Below, in pieces: positions 1 through 8,465 of a DNA stretch of 64,000 bases. Origin of the DNA: Nocardioides marmorisolisilvae (lineage in GTDB: Bacteria; Actinomycetota; Actinomycetes; Propionibacteriales; Nocardioidaceae); NCBI RefSeq assembly GCF_003725775.1, contig NZ_RJSG01000002.1, positions 124,001 to 188,000 on the forward strand. Direction: 5' to 3'. A program made the position numbers and the translations under genes. Under the pieces are notes generated by a model. The model saw only the letters and a list, made by a program, of their open reading frames with translations. It did no database searches and was not told the origin of the DNA. Every line of letters starts with the position of its first letter. Within the stretch, counting starts at the first letter, position 1.

Positions 1-507
1 CGCAAGGGTGCGGCGTACGGCGGCATCGAGTTCGCTCCGGGCGGGGCGAAGCGGGTGCTGCTGGTCGGCGACGAGACCGCACTGCCGGCGATCACCCAGA
101 TCCTGCGGGCCTTCCCCGACGGAACCGACGGCACGGTCTTCCTCGAGGTCCCGCTGGCCGGCGACATCGTTCCGCTGCCCGAGGTCGCGGGGGTAATGGT
201 GCACTGGCTGCCCCGCGACGGTCGGCCGGTCGGTGACCTGGCGGTGGCCGCGGTCGGTGAGCACCTGGGCTTCGCAGCCGTCGAGGGTGAGGTCGAGATC
301 GACCCGGACCTGTGGGAGACGCCGGTGCACTCGTCCTCGGGCGAACCGCTGGAGTCAGCCGCGGTCGACGACCGCTACGCCTGGATCGCGGGGGAGTCGA
401 GCATGGTCACCAGGCTGCGCCGCCACCTGGTCGGGGAGCTCGGGATGCCGCGGGCGCAGGTCGCGTTCATGGGTTACTGGCGCGAAGGTGTCGCCATGCG
501 CGGCTGA
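1..507 (+). CDS. Siderophore-interacting protein, C-terminal part (5' end outside window)
   Basis: The frame is open from base 1, so the gene starts upstream; about 168 codons are visible. The order RKGAAYGG, then VLLVGDETALPAITQIL, then VHWLPRDG and a closing FMGYWREGVAMRG is typical of the NAD(P)H-binding half of the siderophore-interacting flavoprotein family (SIP, ViuB-like). These cytoplasmic FAD enzymes reduce ferric siderophores to release iron. The GDETALPAI segment matches the dinucleotide-binding loop, and the YWREG ending is a family hallmark. The N-terminal FAD-binding half is not visible. An 87-bp spacer separates it from the next gene, so co-transcription is uncertain. Confidence 0.85.
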   Translation, partial: RKGAAYGGIEFAPGGAKRVLLVGDETALPAITQILRAFPDGTDGTVFLEVPLAGDIVPLPEVAGVMVHWLPRDGRPVGDLAVAAVGEHLGFAAVEGEVEIDPDLWETPVHSSSGEPLESAAVDDRYAWIAGESSMVTRLRRHLVGELGMPRAQVAFMGYWREGVAMRG

Positions 508-594
508 TCGTCGCTTCGCTCCTCAACGCTTCTCGCTCCGCCGGCACACGAGCAAGCTCGGTGCGGCTCCGCTCGCGCGCGTAGCCTCACCTGC

Positions 595-1551
595 ATGGGT
601 GAGGCCATCGAGCTCGAGGTGGACGACAAGGTCGTGCGCATCTCCAACCCGGACCGGGTCTACTTCCCGGCGCGCGGTGAGACCAAGCTCGACCTCGTCG
701 AGTACTACCTGTCCGTCGGCGACGGCATCGTCAACGCGCTGCGCGAGCGGCCCTGCATGCTGCACCGTTTCCCGACCGGCGTCACCGGCGAGAAGGTGCA
801 CCAGAAGCGGCTGCCCAAGGGTGCCCCGGACTGGATGGAGACGGTGCAGGTCTTCTTCCCGCGCTGGAAGCGCACCGCCGACGAGCTCTGCGTCACCGAG
901 ATCGCACAGGTCGTCTGGGCCGTGCAGATGAGCACGGTCGAGTTCCATCCCTGGAACAGCCGCAAGGCCGACGTCGAGATCCCCGACGAGTGGCGCATCG
1001 ACCTCGACCCGGGCGACGACTGCGACTGGGCCACCGTGCAGCGCGTCGCGCACACCGCCCACGAGATCCTCGACGAGCTCGGCGCGGTCGGCTACCCGAA
1101 GACCAGCGGCGGCAAGGGCATGCACATCTACGTGCGGATCAAGCCGGACGGCGACCACAAGGTCGTACGCCGTGCCGCGCTCGCCTTCGCCCGCGAGGTC
1201 GAGCGGCGCAACGACCAGGTGACCACGACCTGGTGGCGCAAGGACCGCGACCCGACGGACCTCTTCGTCGACTACAACCAGAACGCCCGCGACCACACCA
1301 TCGCGGCGGCGTACTCGGTCCGCGGCAACGAGCTCGCCACCGTCAGCGCGCCGATCCGCTGGGACGAGGTCGACGACTGCGAGCCCAACGACTTCACCAT
1401 CGCCACCATGCCCGACCGGTACGCCGAGCTCGGCGACCTGCACCACGACATCGACGACCACGTCTTCGACATCGCGCCGCTGCTCGAGTGGGCCGACCGC
1501 GACGAGGCCGAGGGCAAGGAGACCCCGCCGGAACCCGACGACGCCGGGTGA
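595..1551 (+). CDS. Stand-alone LigD-type DNA polymerase/primase domain protein
   Basis: A 318-aa archaeo-eukaryotic primase-fold polymerase of the LigD PolDom family, which fills gaps and adds ribonucleotides at broken ends in bacterial non-homologous end joining and related repair. Catalytic acidic residues are visible as DLDPGDD (Asp136 and Asp138) and FVDYNQN (Asp226), with the nucleotide-binding SGGKGMHIYV at 171-180; this spacing matches the mycobacterial LigD polymerase domain. The ligase and phosphoesterase domains of full LigD are absent and neither ku nor a ligase gene is in the window, so this is the single-domain form common in actinobacteria. ATG 595 follows a GC-rich spacer without a strong ribosome-binding site. 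Confidence 0.88.
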   Translation: MGEAIELEVDDKVVRISNPDRVYFPARGETKLDLVEYYLSVGDGIVNALRERPCMLHRFPTGVTGEKVHQKRLPKGAPDWMETVQVFFPRWKRTADELCVTEIAQVVWAVQMSTVEFHPWNSRKADVEIPDEWRIDLDPGDDCDWATVQRVAHTAHEILDELGAVGYPKTSGGKGMHIYVRIKPDGDHKVVRRAALAFAREVERRNDQVTTTWWRKDRDPTDLFVDYNQNARDHTIAAAYSVRGNELATVSAPIRWDEVDDCEPNDFTIATMPDRYAELGDLHHDIDDHVFDIAPLLEWADRDEAEGKETPPEPDDAG

Positions 1552-1572
1552 TCCGTCGGGCATGATCGGGGC

Positions 1573-1974
1573 ATGGAACGGACCTGGCCGCTGCGCCAGC
1601 AATACGCGTGGCTGGTCGTCGGCGCGGTCGGGTCGACCGTCTCGAGCTTCTCCGGTCCTCTGGAGGACGCCGTCGGATCGCCTGCCGCAGTCTGCATCTA
1701 CCTCGTCGGCGGGGTGCTGCTCGGCGGCCTTTGGTACGTCCTCAGTCCGCGCCCGCTGGGGGAGCGGGCCCGAGCGGTCGGGCGGATCGTGGCGATATAT
1801 CTGACGTTCTGGCTGCTTCTCCTGCTCGTATCGCTGCTGTGGGGCAGTGGTGGCGACGACTCCTGGAGCGTCGCAGGACCGGCGATCGCGGTGCTCCCCG
1901 GTCTCCCGCTCGGCCTCTGGCTTGCCGAGCGCCGGGCGACCCGAGCCGTGACCCGAACGCCCGTTTTGCGTTGA
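1573..1974 (+). CDS. Small four-helix membrane protein, unknown function
   Basis: A 133-aa protein not recognised as a named family. Four hydrophobic segments are visible: about residues 10-27 (WLVVGAVGSTVSS), 37-56 (AAVCIYLVGGVLLGGLW), 72-92 (IVAIYLTFWLLLLLVSLLW) and 100-120 (VAGPAIAVLPGLPLGLWLA). It ends in a short Arg-rich cytoplasmic-type tail. ATG 1573 is preceded by a CGGGG stretch that may serve for ribosome binding. It lies 21 bp after the LigD-type polymerase gene and 7 bp before the next gene, so the three may be co-transcribed, but nothing links them in function. Confidence 0.6.
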   Translation: MERTWPLRQQYAWLVVGAVGSTVSSFSGPLEDAVGSPAAVCIYLVGGVLLGGLWYVLSPRPLGERARAVGRIVAIYLTFWLLLLLVSLLWGSGGDDSWSVAGPAIAVLPGLPLGLWLAERRATRAVTRTPVLR

Positions 1975-1981
1975 TCAGGTC

Positions 1982-2662
1982 ATGAAGCTCTGGGGGCGCC
2001 TCCTGGTCGTGGCGCTGGTCTCGGTCCTGTCGACATCGGTGCTGCCCGCGTTCGCCGAGGACCCGCCGCCCAGCGTCGCGGCGCACACGAACAAGTCGAT
2101 CTACGTCGCCGGTCAGACGGCGGACGTCTCGGTCACGGTCTCGAACGCCGGCGCGAGCACCCACCTGAAGGTGGTGGCCCGCTTCGCGAACCACACGAGC
2201 AAGGTGCTGGACGACACCAGCGTCTACTCGGGCACCAAGCACTACGCCGTGTACATGTACATCGACACCAAGATCGACGTGTACGTCGCCGACGCGACCT
2301 CGCCGAGCCAGACGCTCTCGCTCCCGGTCCGTGCCCAGCTCCAGAGCGCGATCGCCGGGTACTACCAGCAGTCCGGCTCGTACGCGGTGTTCGCCACGAC
2401 CGCCCACCCGACGTTCCGCAGCGACACCACGCCGGCGCGCAAGTACCGGTGCATCAAGCACGAGGTCTGGCGCAAGGAATCGACCACCTGGAAGGTCGTC
2501 GGCCTGAGCGCCTGCAAGTACGAGAACTCCAACGGCGTGGTCACCTGGCAGTGGACCGGGAAGCACTCCTCCGGGGTGCACTACCGGGTGCGCGCGCGGT
2601 TCTTCGGCGACAGCCTGAACCACGCCAACTCGGGGAAGTTCATCTACTTCACGTTCAAGTGA
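1982..2662 (+). CDS. Secreted protein with Ig-like beta-sandwich character
   Basis: A 226-aa exported protein of unknown function. It has a classical Sec signal peptide (MKLWGR, then a hydrophobic core, cleavage likely after AFA at residue 25). The mature part is rich in Val, Thr, Ser and Tyr with alternating hydrophobic residues: HTNKSIYVAGQTADVSVTV resembles the first strands of a bacterial Ig-like or CARDB-type fold, and the C-terminal half has one probable disulfide pair (RCIKHEVW and SACKYEN). It ends VRARFFGD...IYFTFK. No catalytic motif is seen. It is probably a cell-surface or extracellular protein; start ATG 1982 follows AGG at short distance. Confidence 0.7.
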   Translation: MKLWGRLLVVALVSVLSTSVLPAFAEDPPPSVAAHTNKSIYVAGQTADVSVTVSNAGASTHLKVVARFANHTSKVLDDTSVYSGTKHYAVYMYIDTKIDVYVADATSPSQTLSLPVRAQLQSAIAGYYQQSGSYAVFATTAHPTFRSDTTPARKYRCIKHEVWRKESTTWKVVGLSACKYENSNGVVTWQWTGKHSSGVHYRVRARFFGDSLNHANSGKFIYFTFK

Positions 2663-2679
2663 CAGGACCGGCTGTCCAG

Positions 2680-2703
2680 TTTACAGATCCGCCGTTGTGT
2701 AAA
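2680..2703. promoter_or_regulatory. Inverted repeat TTTACA-N12-TGTAAA upstream of aldehyde dehydrogenase gene
   Basis: Perfect 6-bp arms TTTACA (2680-2685) and TGTAAA (2698-2703) separated by 12 bp. The right arm overlaps the proposed -35 element of the promoter for the gene at 2730, a good position for a repressor site. No cognate regulator is adjacent, so its identity is open. Confidence 0.45.
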
Positions 2704-2723
2704 GTTACCCCTGGGTTTACGCT
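2695..2723 (+). promoter_or_regulatory. Candidate leaderless promoter for the aldehyde dehydrogenase-choD operon
   Basis: TTGTGT (2695-2700) and TACGCT (2718-2723) are separated by 17 bp, and the ATG begins 6 nt after the -10 hexamer. The predicted transcript would therefore begin at or next to the A of the start codon. No Shine-Dalgarno-like purine run precedes the ATG, which fits a leaderless mRNA. Confidence 0.5.
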
Positions 2724-2729
2724 CCGTCC

Positions 2730-4331
2730 ATGAGCGTGAACCCCTCCACCCAGCTTCCCGCTGACCCCGAGCACGACCCGCGGGCGTCGTACGCGTTCGA
2801 GCCGGAGTACGTGGCCGCACTGACCGGCCGCCTCATCGCCACCACCGGTACCGGGGTGACGGCGTACGCGCCGGCCACGGGCAAGCCGCTCGCGGTGATC
2901 CCGCAGTCCAACGAGGCTGACGTCAAGGAGGCGTTCGCCCGCGCGCGGCGTGCGCAGCAGAGCTGGCAACGGACGTCGCTGGACCACCGCGCCGAGATCC
3001 TGCTGCGGCTGCACGACCTCGTGCTGGACCGCCAGGACGAGATCATCGACCTCATCTGCTGGGAGTCCGGCAAGGCCCGCAAGCACGCCTTCGACGAGCC
3101 GCTGCACATCGCGCTCACCGCGCGCTACTACGCCCGCACCGCGCACCAGCACCTCGACACCGAGCGTCGCCTCGGTGTCATCCCGGGCCTGACCCGCGCG
3201 GAGGTCAACCGCGTCCCCAAGGGCGTCGTCGGCATCATCTCGCCGTGGAACTACCCGTTCACGATGGCGCTGTGCGACGGCATCCCGGCGCTGCTGGCCG
3301 GCAACGCCGTGGTCACCAAGCCGGACGCCCAGACCATGCTGTCCGCCCTGCTCGGGGCCCAGCTGCTCGAGGAGGCCGGCTTCCCCAAGGACCTCTGGAA
3401 CGTCGTCGCCGGCCCGGGCCGCGAGCTCGGCACGCCGATCATCGAGCGCTCCGACTACATCTGCTTCACCGGCTCGACCGCGACCGGCAAGATCATCGCC
3501 AAGCAGGCCGCCGACCGCCTGATCGGCTGCTCTCTCGAGCTCGGTGGCAAGAACCCGATCCTGATCCTGCGCGACGCCGACCTGGACAAGGCCGCCGAGG
3601 GTGCGGTCCGGGCGTGCTTCTCCAACGCCGGTCAGCTCTGCGTCTCGACCGAGCGGATGTTCATCGCCGACCAGGTCTACGACAAGTTCAAGGAGAAGTT
3701 CGTCGCCGCGACCAAGGCGATGAACCTGTCCGCCGGCCTGGAGTGGGGCAGCGACATGGGCTCGCTGATCAGCCAGGACCAGCTCGACACCGTGACTGCG
3801 CACGTCGACGACGCCGTGGCCCAGGGCGCCACCGTGCTCGCCGGCGGCAAGGCCCGCCCGGACCTCGGCCCGTACTTCTACGAGCCGACCATCCTCGAGG
3901 GCGTCTCCCCGGAGATGACCTGCTTCGGCCACGAGACCTTCGGCCCGGTGATCAGCCTGTACCGCTTCTCCGACGAGGCGGACGCGATCAAGCGAGCCAA
4001 CGACGGCGAGTACGGGCTGAACGCCTCGATCTACAGCCGTGACGTGAAGCGGGCCCGGATCATCGCCCGCCAGATCAAGTGCGGCACCGTGAACATCAAC
4101 GAGGCCTTCGGGGCCACCTTCGCCAGCATCGACGCCCCGATGGGCGGCATGCGCGAGTCCGGCATGGGTCGCCGTCAGGGCAGCGAAGGCATCCACCGCT
4201 ACACCGAGACCCAGGCGGTCGCCTCGCAGGCGCTGCTCCGGTTCAGCCCGCAGTTCGGCCTGGACGACGAGCAGTACGCCAAGACGATGACGCTGAGCCT
4301 GCGGCTGATGAAGAAGATGGGACGCGCATGA
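2730..4331 (+). CDS. gabD2: Succinate-semialdehyde dehydrogenase-type NAD(P)+ aldehyde dehydrogenase
   Basis: A 533-aa ALDH-superfamily enzyme that oxidises an aldehyde to a carboxylate with NAD(P)+, closest in character to actinobacterial GabD2. Key residues: Asn174 in SPWNYPF, general base Glu270 in SLELGGKNP, nucleophile Cys304 in NAGQLCVSTER, and the GFTGST-type cofactor loop (CFTGSTATG, 246-253). The C-terminal TETQAVASQ region and the 30-residue tail are typical of this subgroup. Its stop overlaps the next start in ATGA (4328-4331), so it is translationally coupled to the ChoD-like oxidase. A paralog lies at 45391-46995. The physiological aldehyde is not shown by sequence; the oxidase partner suggests lipid or sterol metabolism rather than GABA. 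Confidence 0.88.
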   Translation: MSVNPSTQLPADPEHDPRASYAFEPEYVAALTGRLIATTGTGVTAYAPATGKPLAVIPQSNEADVKEAFARARRAQQSWQRTSLDHRAEILLRLHDLVLDRQDEIIDLICWESGKARKHAFDEPLHIALTARYYARTAHQHLDTERRLGVIPGLTRAEVNRVPKGVVGIISPWNYPFTMALCDGIPALLAGNAVVTKPDAQTMLSALLGAQLLEEAGFPKDLWNVVAGPGRELGTPIIERSDYICFTGSTATGKIIAKQAADRLIGCSLELGGKNPILILRDADLDKAAEGAVRACFSNAGQLCVSTERMFIADQVYDKFKEKFVAATKAMNLSAGLEWGSDMGSLISQDQLDTVTAHVDDAVAQGATVLAGGKARPDLGPYFYEPTILEGVSPEMTCFGHETFGPVISLYRFSDEADAIKRANDGEYGLNASIYSRDVKRARIIARQIKCGTVNINEAFGATFASIDAPMGGMRESGMGRRQGSEGIHRYTETQAVASQALLRFSPQFGLDDEQYAKTMTLSLRLMKKMGRA

Positions 4332-6049
4332 GCAAGGACTTCGACTTCGATGTGATCGTCATCGGCTCGGGCTTCGGTGGATCCGTCTCCGCGCTGCGGC
4401 TCTCCGAGAAGGGCTACAAGGTCGCGGTCATCGAGGCCGGTGCCCGCTTCGAGGACGCCGACTTCGCCGACACCTCCTGGGACGTGAAGCGCTACCTCTT
4501 CCGGCCCGAGGTCGGCTGCTACGGCATCCAGCGCATCGACGCCCTCAAGGACTGCATGATCGTCTCCGGCGCGGGCGTCGGAGGCGGCTCGCTGGTCTAC
4601 GCGAACACGCTCTACGAACCGCTGGACGCCTTCTACCGCGACCCGTCGTGGGCGCACATCACCGACTGGAAGGCCGAGCTGGCGCCGTACTACGACCAGG
4701 CCAAGCGGATGCTCGGCGTGGTCGAGAACCCGCTCCGCACTGCGGCCGACGACGTCATGGAGCAGGTCGCCAAGGACATGGGCGTGGGGGAAACCTTCCA
4801 CCCGACGCCGGTCGGCGTCTTCTTCGGCGGACCGGGCGAGACCCACCACGACACCGTCGCCGACCCGTTCTTCGGCGGCGCCGGCCCGGACCGGGTGCCC
4901 TGCCGTGCCTGCGGCGAGTGCATGACCGGTTGCCGGCACAACTCCAAGAACACCCTGGTCAAGAACTACCTGTACCTGGCCGAGAAGCTGGGCGCCCGGG
5001 TGATGCCGCTGAGCACCGTGACCCGTCTCAAGCCGCGCAGCGGCGGCGGGTACGACGTCACCATCAAGTTCACCAAGGCCCTGCGGGCGACGCCGCGCTC
5101 GACCCGGACGCTGACCGCCGAGCAGGTCGTGGTCGCGGCCGCGTCGCTGGGGACCCAGCGGCTGCTGCACAAGATGAAGGACGAGGGTCACCTGCCCGGT
5201 CTGTCCGACCGGCTCGGCTACCTGTCGCGGACGAACTCGGAGTCGATCCTCGGCGCGATCGCGCCCTCAGGCTCGACCGTCGACTACTCGCGCGGCGTGG
5301 CCATCACCTCGTCGTTCCACCCCGACGACCACACCCACATCGAGCCCGTCCGCTACGGCAAGGGCAGCAACTTCATGTCGATGATGCAGACCGTGCTCAC
5401 CGACGGAGAGGGCCCGACGCCGCGTTGGCAGAAGTGGCTCAAGGAGATGTGGAACCAGAAGGCGAACATCCGCGAGCTCTACGACTTCAAGCACTGGTCG
5501 GAGCGCACCGTGATCGCCCTGGTGATGCAGACGGTCGACAACTCGATCACGACCTTCACCGAGAAGATCCCCGGCACGAACATCAGCTACATGACCTCCA
5601 AGCAGGGTCACGGCACCCCGAACCCGACCTGGATCCCGGTCGGCAACGAGGCCGTCGAGCGGATGGCCGAGATCGTCGACGGCACCGCCGGCGGCTCGAT
5701 CGGCGAGCCGTTCAACCGCCCGCTGACCGCGCACTTCATCGGCGGCTGCACCATCGGCGACTCGGTCGAGTCCGGGGTGGTCGACCCGTACCAGCGCGTC
5801 TACGGCCACCCGGGCCTGCACATCGCCGATGGCTCGGCGATCTCGGCGAACCTGGGGGTGAACCCGTCGCTGACGATCACCGCCCAGGCGGAGCGGGCGA
5901 TGTCGTTCTGGCCGAACAAGGGCGAGGAGGACCCGCGCCCGGCCCTCGGTACGGCGTACCAGCAGGTCGGCGCGGTCGAGCCGAACTCCCCGGCGGTCCC
6001 GAGCGGGGCCCCCGGCGCCCTGCACCTGCCGATCGTCGCGGTTTCCTGA
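4328..6049 (+). CDS. choD: ChoD-like GMC oxidoreductase (putative cholesterol oxidase family)
   Basis: A 573-aa FAD-dependent glucose-methanol-choline oxidoreductase. The N-terminal Rossmann motif VIVIGSGFGGSVSALRL (about 10-26) and SGAGVGGGSLVYANTLY bind FAD; the Cys cluster CRACGECMTGC followed by RHNSKNTLVKNYL, and the later TRTNSES, AITSSFHPDDHTHIEP and ISANLGVNPSLTITAQAER blocks, closely match Mycobacterium tuberculosis ChoD (Rv3409c). In that family sterol oxidase activity is disputed, so the substrate should be treated as unknown. Start ATG 4328 is chosen because it overlaps the preceding stop (ATGA) and puts the FAD motif at the normal distance. Downstream come the likely 6C RNA and guaA; choD also lies near guaA in mycobacteria. 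Confidence 0.87.
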   Translation: MSKDFDFDVIVIGSGFGGSVSALRLSEKGYKVAVIEAGARFEDADFADTSWDVKRYLFRPEVGCYGIQRIDALKDCMIVSGAGVGGGSLVYANTLYEPLDAFYRDPSWAHITDWKAELAPYYDQAKRMLGVVENPLRTAADDVMEQVAKDMGVGETFHPTPVGVFFGGPGETHHDTVADPFFGGAGPDRVPCRACGECMTGCRHNSKNTLVKNYLYLAEKLGARVMPLSTVTRLKPRSGGGYDVTIKFTKALRATPRSTRTLTAEQVVVAAASLGTQRLLHKMKDEGHLPGLSDRLGYLSRTNSESILGAIAPSGSTVDYSRGVAITSSFHPDDHTHIEPVRYGKGSNFMSMMQTVLTDGEGPTPRWQKWLKEMWNQKANIRELYDFKHWSERTVIALVMQTVDNSITTFTEKIPGTNISYMTSKQGHGTPNPTWIPVGNEAVERMAEIVDGTAGGSIGEPFNRPLTAHFIGGCTIGDSVESGVVDPYQRVYGHPGLHIADGSAISANLGVNPSLTITAQAERAMSFWPNKGEEDPRPALGTAYQQVGAVEPNSPAVPSGAPGALHLPIVAVS

Positions 6050-6057
6050 CCCCCGTG

Positions 6058-6078
6058 CTGGTTGAGCCTGTCGAAACC
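6058..6078 (+). repeat. Dispersed short repeat, copy A (intergenic)
   Basis: Contains GGTTGAGCCTGTCGAAACC, identical over 19 bp to copies at 52123-52141 and, inverted, at 61567-61585. It lies 9 bp after the choD stop codon. Related degenerate copies occur inside coding regions elsewhere in the window. Confidence 0.8.
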
Positions 6079-6159
6079 TCTCCCTGAGAACGGGACCGAT
6101 TTGTCCCGAAAAAAACTTCAGGTAACGCATAACCCCGCCTGAACGGACTCGTTTACCAG

Positions 6160-6270
6160 TACAGATCGGGTGCATCGCTCCCTCCCAGGCCCGATCTCGA
6201 CACGGTTCACACCACGTGGACAATCAGGGCCCAGCCTCCCTCCCTCCCCGGCTGGGCCCTGATTCGTGTC
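6160..6270 (+). ncRNA. Probable 6C RNA (actinobacterial small RNA with two C-rich loops)
   Basis: Two perfect hairpins lie in tandem in the choD-lipoprotein gap. Hairpin 1 pairs AGATCGGG (6163-6170) with CCCGATCT (6190-6197) around a loop containing CTCCCTCCC. Hairpin 2 pairs a 15-bp arm at 6222-6236 with 6250-6264 around the pyrimidine loop TCCCTCCCTCCCC. Two stem-loops each presenting six or more cytosines define the actinobacterial 6C RNA class (B11 in mycobacteria), whose C-rich loops pair with G-rich target mRNAs such as panD and dnaB. Hairpin 2 may also act as the terminator, though no U-run follows. Ends are approximate because the promoter is not clear. This gap (6050-6381) otherwise holds repeat copy A and a duplication. 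Confidence 0.72.
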
Positions 6271-6307
6271 CGGGGAGCCTGGGCCCATGCCCAGCACTCT
6301 GCCGTCG

Positions 6308-6339
6308 CTCCCCGGCTGGGCCCTGATTCGTGTCCGGGG
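6308..6339 (+). repeat. 32-bp duplication of the 3' end of the 6C RNA
   Basis: Bases 6308-6339 repeat 6244-6275 exactly: the last loop bases, the whole 3' arm of hairpin 2 and the following GTGTCCGGGG. The second copy could pair with the same 5' arm (6222-6236), giving a longer alternative stem, so the unit may have two mutually exclusive 3' hairpins. It ends 42 bp before the next gene. Confidence 0.85.
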
Positions 6340-6381
6340 GTCTGCGCGAGACACCACGCCCGAGCCGCTACGGTCCAGCGC

Positions 6382-6798
6382 ATGAAACTCTCTCGGGCCC
6401 TGCTGCTCCCTGTCCTCGTGCTCCCGCTGGCCGCCTGCGGCTCCAACGTTGTCCCCAGCTCTGGCGAGGCCCACACGATGGCCTGCCGCGGGTACGTGCT
6501 GTCGGTGGGGGACGCGGACACCCGGCACGCGAAGGAGCTCCTGGCGGAAGCGCCGACCGACGGTGATGGGATCGAGAGCGACACGGTCCTCGTCAAGGTC
6601 CGCGGCGCGGCGGTGACTGCCGGACAGACCCCCGGGCTCTCGGACGACGACTTCGCCCGGTTCCGCGCCCTCGTCGAGGTGGTCGCCGGACTGCCGGGGA
6701 AGATCAAGGACCTCGACGACGGCACCCGTGTGCTGGGATCCGCCGATCTCGTTGCGCTGACGAAGGCCGTCGCCGCGGTGCACAAGCTCTGCTACTGA
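6382..6798 (+). CDS. Small secreted lipoprotein, unknown function
   Basis: A 138-aa predicted lipoprotein. The signal peptide [15 protein letters not shown] ends in the lipobox LAAC with Cys19 as the lipidated residue, so the mature protein should be anchored to the outer face of the membrane. The remaining 119 residues are mostly helical in character with two cysteines (MACRGY and the penultimate residue in KLCY) that may form a disulfide. No family is recognised. It lies immediately downstream of the 6C RNA and its duplicated 3' arm, so its expression may depend on read-through of those hairpins. It ends 77 bp before guaA. Confidence 0.65.
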   Translation: MKLSRALLLPVLVLPLAACGSNVVPSSGEAHTMACRGYVLSVGDADTRHAKELLAEAPTDGDGIESDTVLVKVRGAAVTAGQTPGLSDDDFARFRALVEVVAGLPGKIKDLDDGTRVLGSADLVALTKAVAAVHKLCY

Positions 6799-6875
6799 CC
6801 CGGCTGGGACGGCGTACGGGGTCCGGTCCTGCACGGATAGACTCAGCCCCTAACCTCCACTGGAAGGGCCGGGAC

Positions 6876-8432
6876 TTGACCGACCACGACCTCGTTCTCG
6901 TCGTCGACTTCGGGGCGCAGTACGCCCAGCTCATCGCCCGCCGGGTGCGCGAGGCCAAGGTCTACTCGGAGATCGTGCCGCACACCATGTCCGCCGAGGA
7001 CATGCTCGCCAAGAACCCGAAGGCGATCATCCTGTCCGGCGGACCGTCGTCGGTCTACGAGGACGGCGCACCTCAGCTCGACGGCAGCCTCGTCGATGGC
7101 CGGGTGCCGGTCTTCGGCATCTGCTACGGCTTCATGGCGATGGCCCAGGCGCTCGGCGGCAGCGTCGCGCACACCGGTCAGCGCGAGTACGGCCGCACGA
7201 ACGTCGAGGTGCTCGAGCCCGGCACGCTGCTCAACGGCCTGCCCGAGACGCTGGTCTCCTGGATGTCCCACGGCGACGAGGTCACGGCCGCGCCGGAGGG
7301 TTTCACCGTCAACGCGCGCTCGCCGCGCGCGACCGTCGCCGCCTTTGAGCACGTCGAGCGCCAGCTGGCCGGCGTCCAGTGGCACCCCGAGGTGCTGCAC
7401 TCCGAGCACGGCCAGGCGGTGCTCGAGCACTTCCTGCACACCATCGCCGGCTGCCGGCCGACCTGGACGAGCGTCAACATCGTCGAGGAGCAGGTCGAGC
7501 GCATCCGTGCAGAGGTCGGTGACGCGCGGGTCATCTCCGCGCTGTCCGGTGGCGTCGACTCCGCGGTCTCCACAGCGCTCGTGCAGCGCGCCGTCGGCGA
7601 CCAGCTCACCGCGGTCTTCGTCGACCACGGCCTGCTCCGCCAGGGCGAGGCCGAGCAGGTCGAGAAGGACTACGTGCTGGCGACCGGTGTCGACCTCAAG
7701 GTCGTCGACGCCAAGGACCAGTTCCTCGGGTTCCTCGACGGGGTCACGGACCCGGAGGAGAAGCGCAAGATCATCGGGCGCGAGTTCATCCGCGTCTTCG
7801 AGGCCGCCGAGCGCGAGGTGCTCGCCACCCCGGGACCGCCGGTGAAGTACCTCGTCCAGGGCACCCTGTACCCCGACGTGGTGGAGTCCGGTGGCGGCGA
7901 GGGTGCTGCGAACATCAAGAGCCACCACAACGTCGGCGGACTTCCCGACGACCTCGAGTTCAGCTTGATCGAGCCGCTGCGCACCCTGTTCAAGGACGAG
8001 GTCCGCCAGGTCGGCCGTCAGCTCGGCATCCCCGAGGCCATCGTCGGACGGCACCCGTTCCCAGGCCCCGGCCTGGCGATCCGCATCGTCGGCGCGGTCT
8101 CGGCCGAGCGCCTCGAGATCCTGCGCGCAGCGGACGCGATCGTCCGCGAGGAGACCGCAGCCGCGGGCCTCGACCACGACATCTGGCAGTTCCCCGTCGT
8201 GCTGCTCGCCGACGTCCGCTCGGTGGGCGTCCAGGGTGACGGCCGGACCTACGGTCACCCGATCGTGCTGCGTCCGGTCTCCAGCGAGGACGCGATGACG
8301 GCGGACTGGAGCCGGCTCCCGTACGAGGTGCTCGAGCGGATCTCGACCCGGATCACCAACGAGGTGGACGAGGTCAACCGGGTGGTCCTGGACATCACGT
8401 CCAAGCCCCCGGGCACCATCGAGTGGGAGTGA
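6876..8432 (+). CDS. guaA: GMP synthase (glutamine-hydrolysing)
   Basis: A 518-aa enzyme converting XMP, ATP and glutamine to GMP in de novo purine synthesis. The class I glutamine amidotransferase domain shows nucleophile Cys83 in FGICYGF and the His-Glu pair in WHPEV; the synthetase domain has the PP-loop [10 protein letters not shown]; the C-terminal dimerisation domain contains [21 protein letters not shown] and [13 protein letters not shown] and ends KPPGTIEWE, the family's standard end. Length is normal. The start is TTG 6876, preceded by GGAAGGGCCGGGAC; no in-frame ATG exists before the conserved [11 protein letters not shown], so the TTG is required. No other gua gene is in the window. 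Confidence 0.97.
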   Translation: MTDHDLVLVVDFGAQYAQLIARRVREAKVYSEIVPHTMSAEDMLAKNPKAIILSGGPSSVYEDGAPQLDGSLVDGRVPVFGICYGFMAMAQALGGSVAHTGQREYGRTNVEVLEPGTLLNGLPETLVSWMSHGDEVTAAPEGFTVNARSPRATVAAFEHVERQLAGVQWHPEVLHSEHGQAVLEHFLHTIAGCRPTWTSVNIVEEQVERIRAEVGDARVISALSGGVDSAVSTALVQRAVGDQLTAVFVDHGLLRQGEAEQVEKDYVLATGVDLKVVDAKDQFLGFLDGVTDPEEKRKIIGREFIRVFEAAEREVLATPGPPVKYLVQGTLYPDVVESGGGEGAANIKSHHNVGGLPDDLEFSLIEPLRTLFKDEVRQVGRQLGIPEAIVGRHPFPGPGLAIRIVGAVSAERLEILRAADAIVREETAAAGLDHDIWQFPVVLLADVRSVGVQGDGRTYGHPIVLRPVSSEDAMTADWSRLPYEVLERISTRITNEVDEVNRVVLDITSKPPGTIEWE

Positions 8433-8465
8433 GCCACCTCCACCGTTTCCTGTCAGGATCAATGG

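Noticed and set aside
508-594. Intergenic GCTTCGCTCCTCAACG resembling another class of dispersed repeat
   Set aside because: Only a short match in a GC-rich spacer; too weak to call a repeat copy from one window.
4079-4327. Upstream extension of the choD frame
   Set aside because: It overlaps the 3' end of the aldehyde dehydrogenase in another frame; ATG 4328 makes the normal ATGA junction.
6096-6118. CGGGAC-CGATTT-GTCCCG followed by seven A residues, at first taken as a terminator
   Set aside because: On the plus strand an A-run follows, not a T-run; on the minus strand the T-run comes before the stem. It does not fit an intrinsic terminator in either direction.
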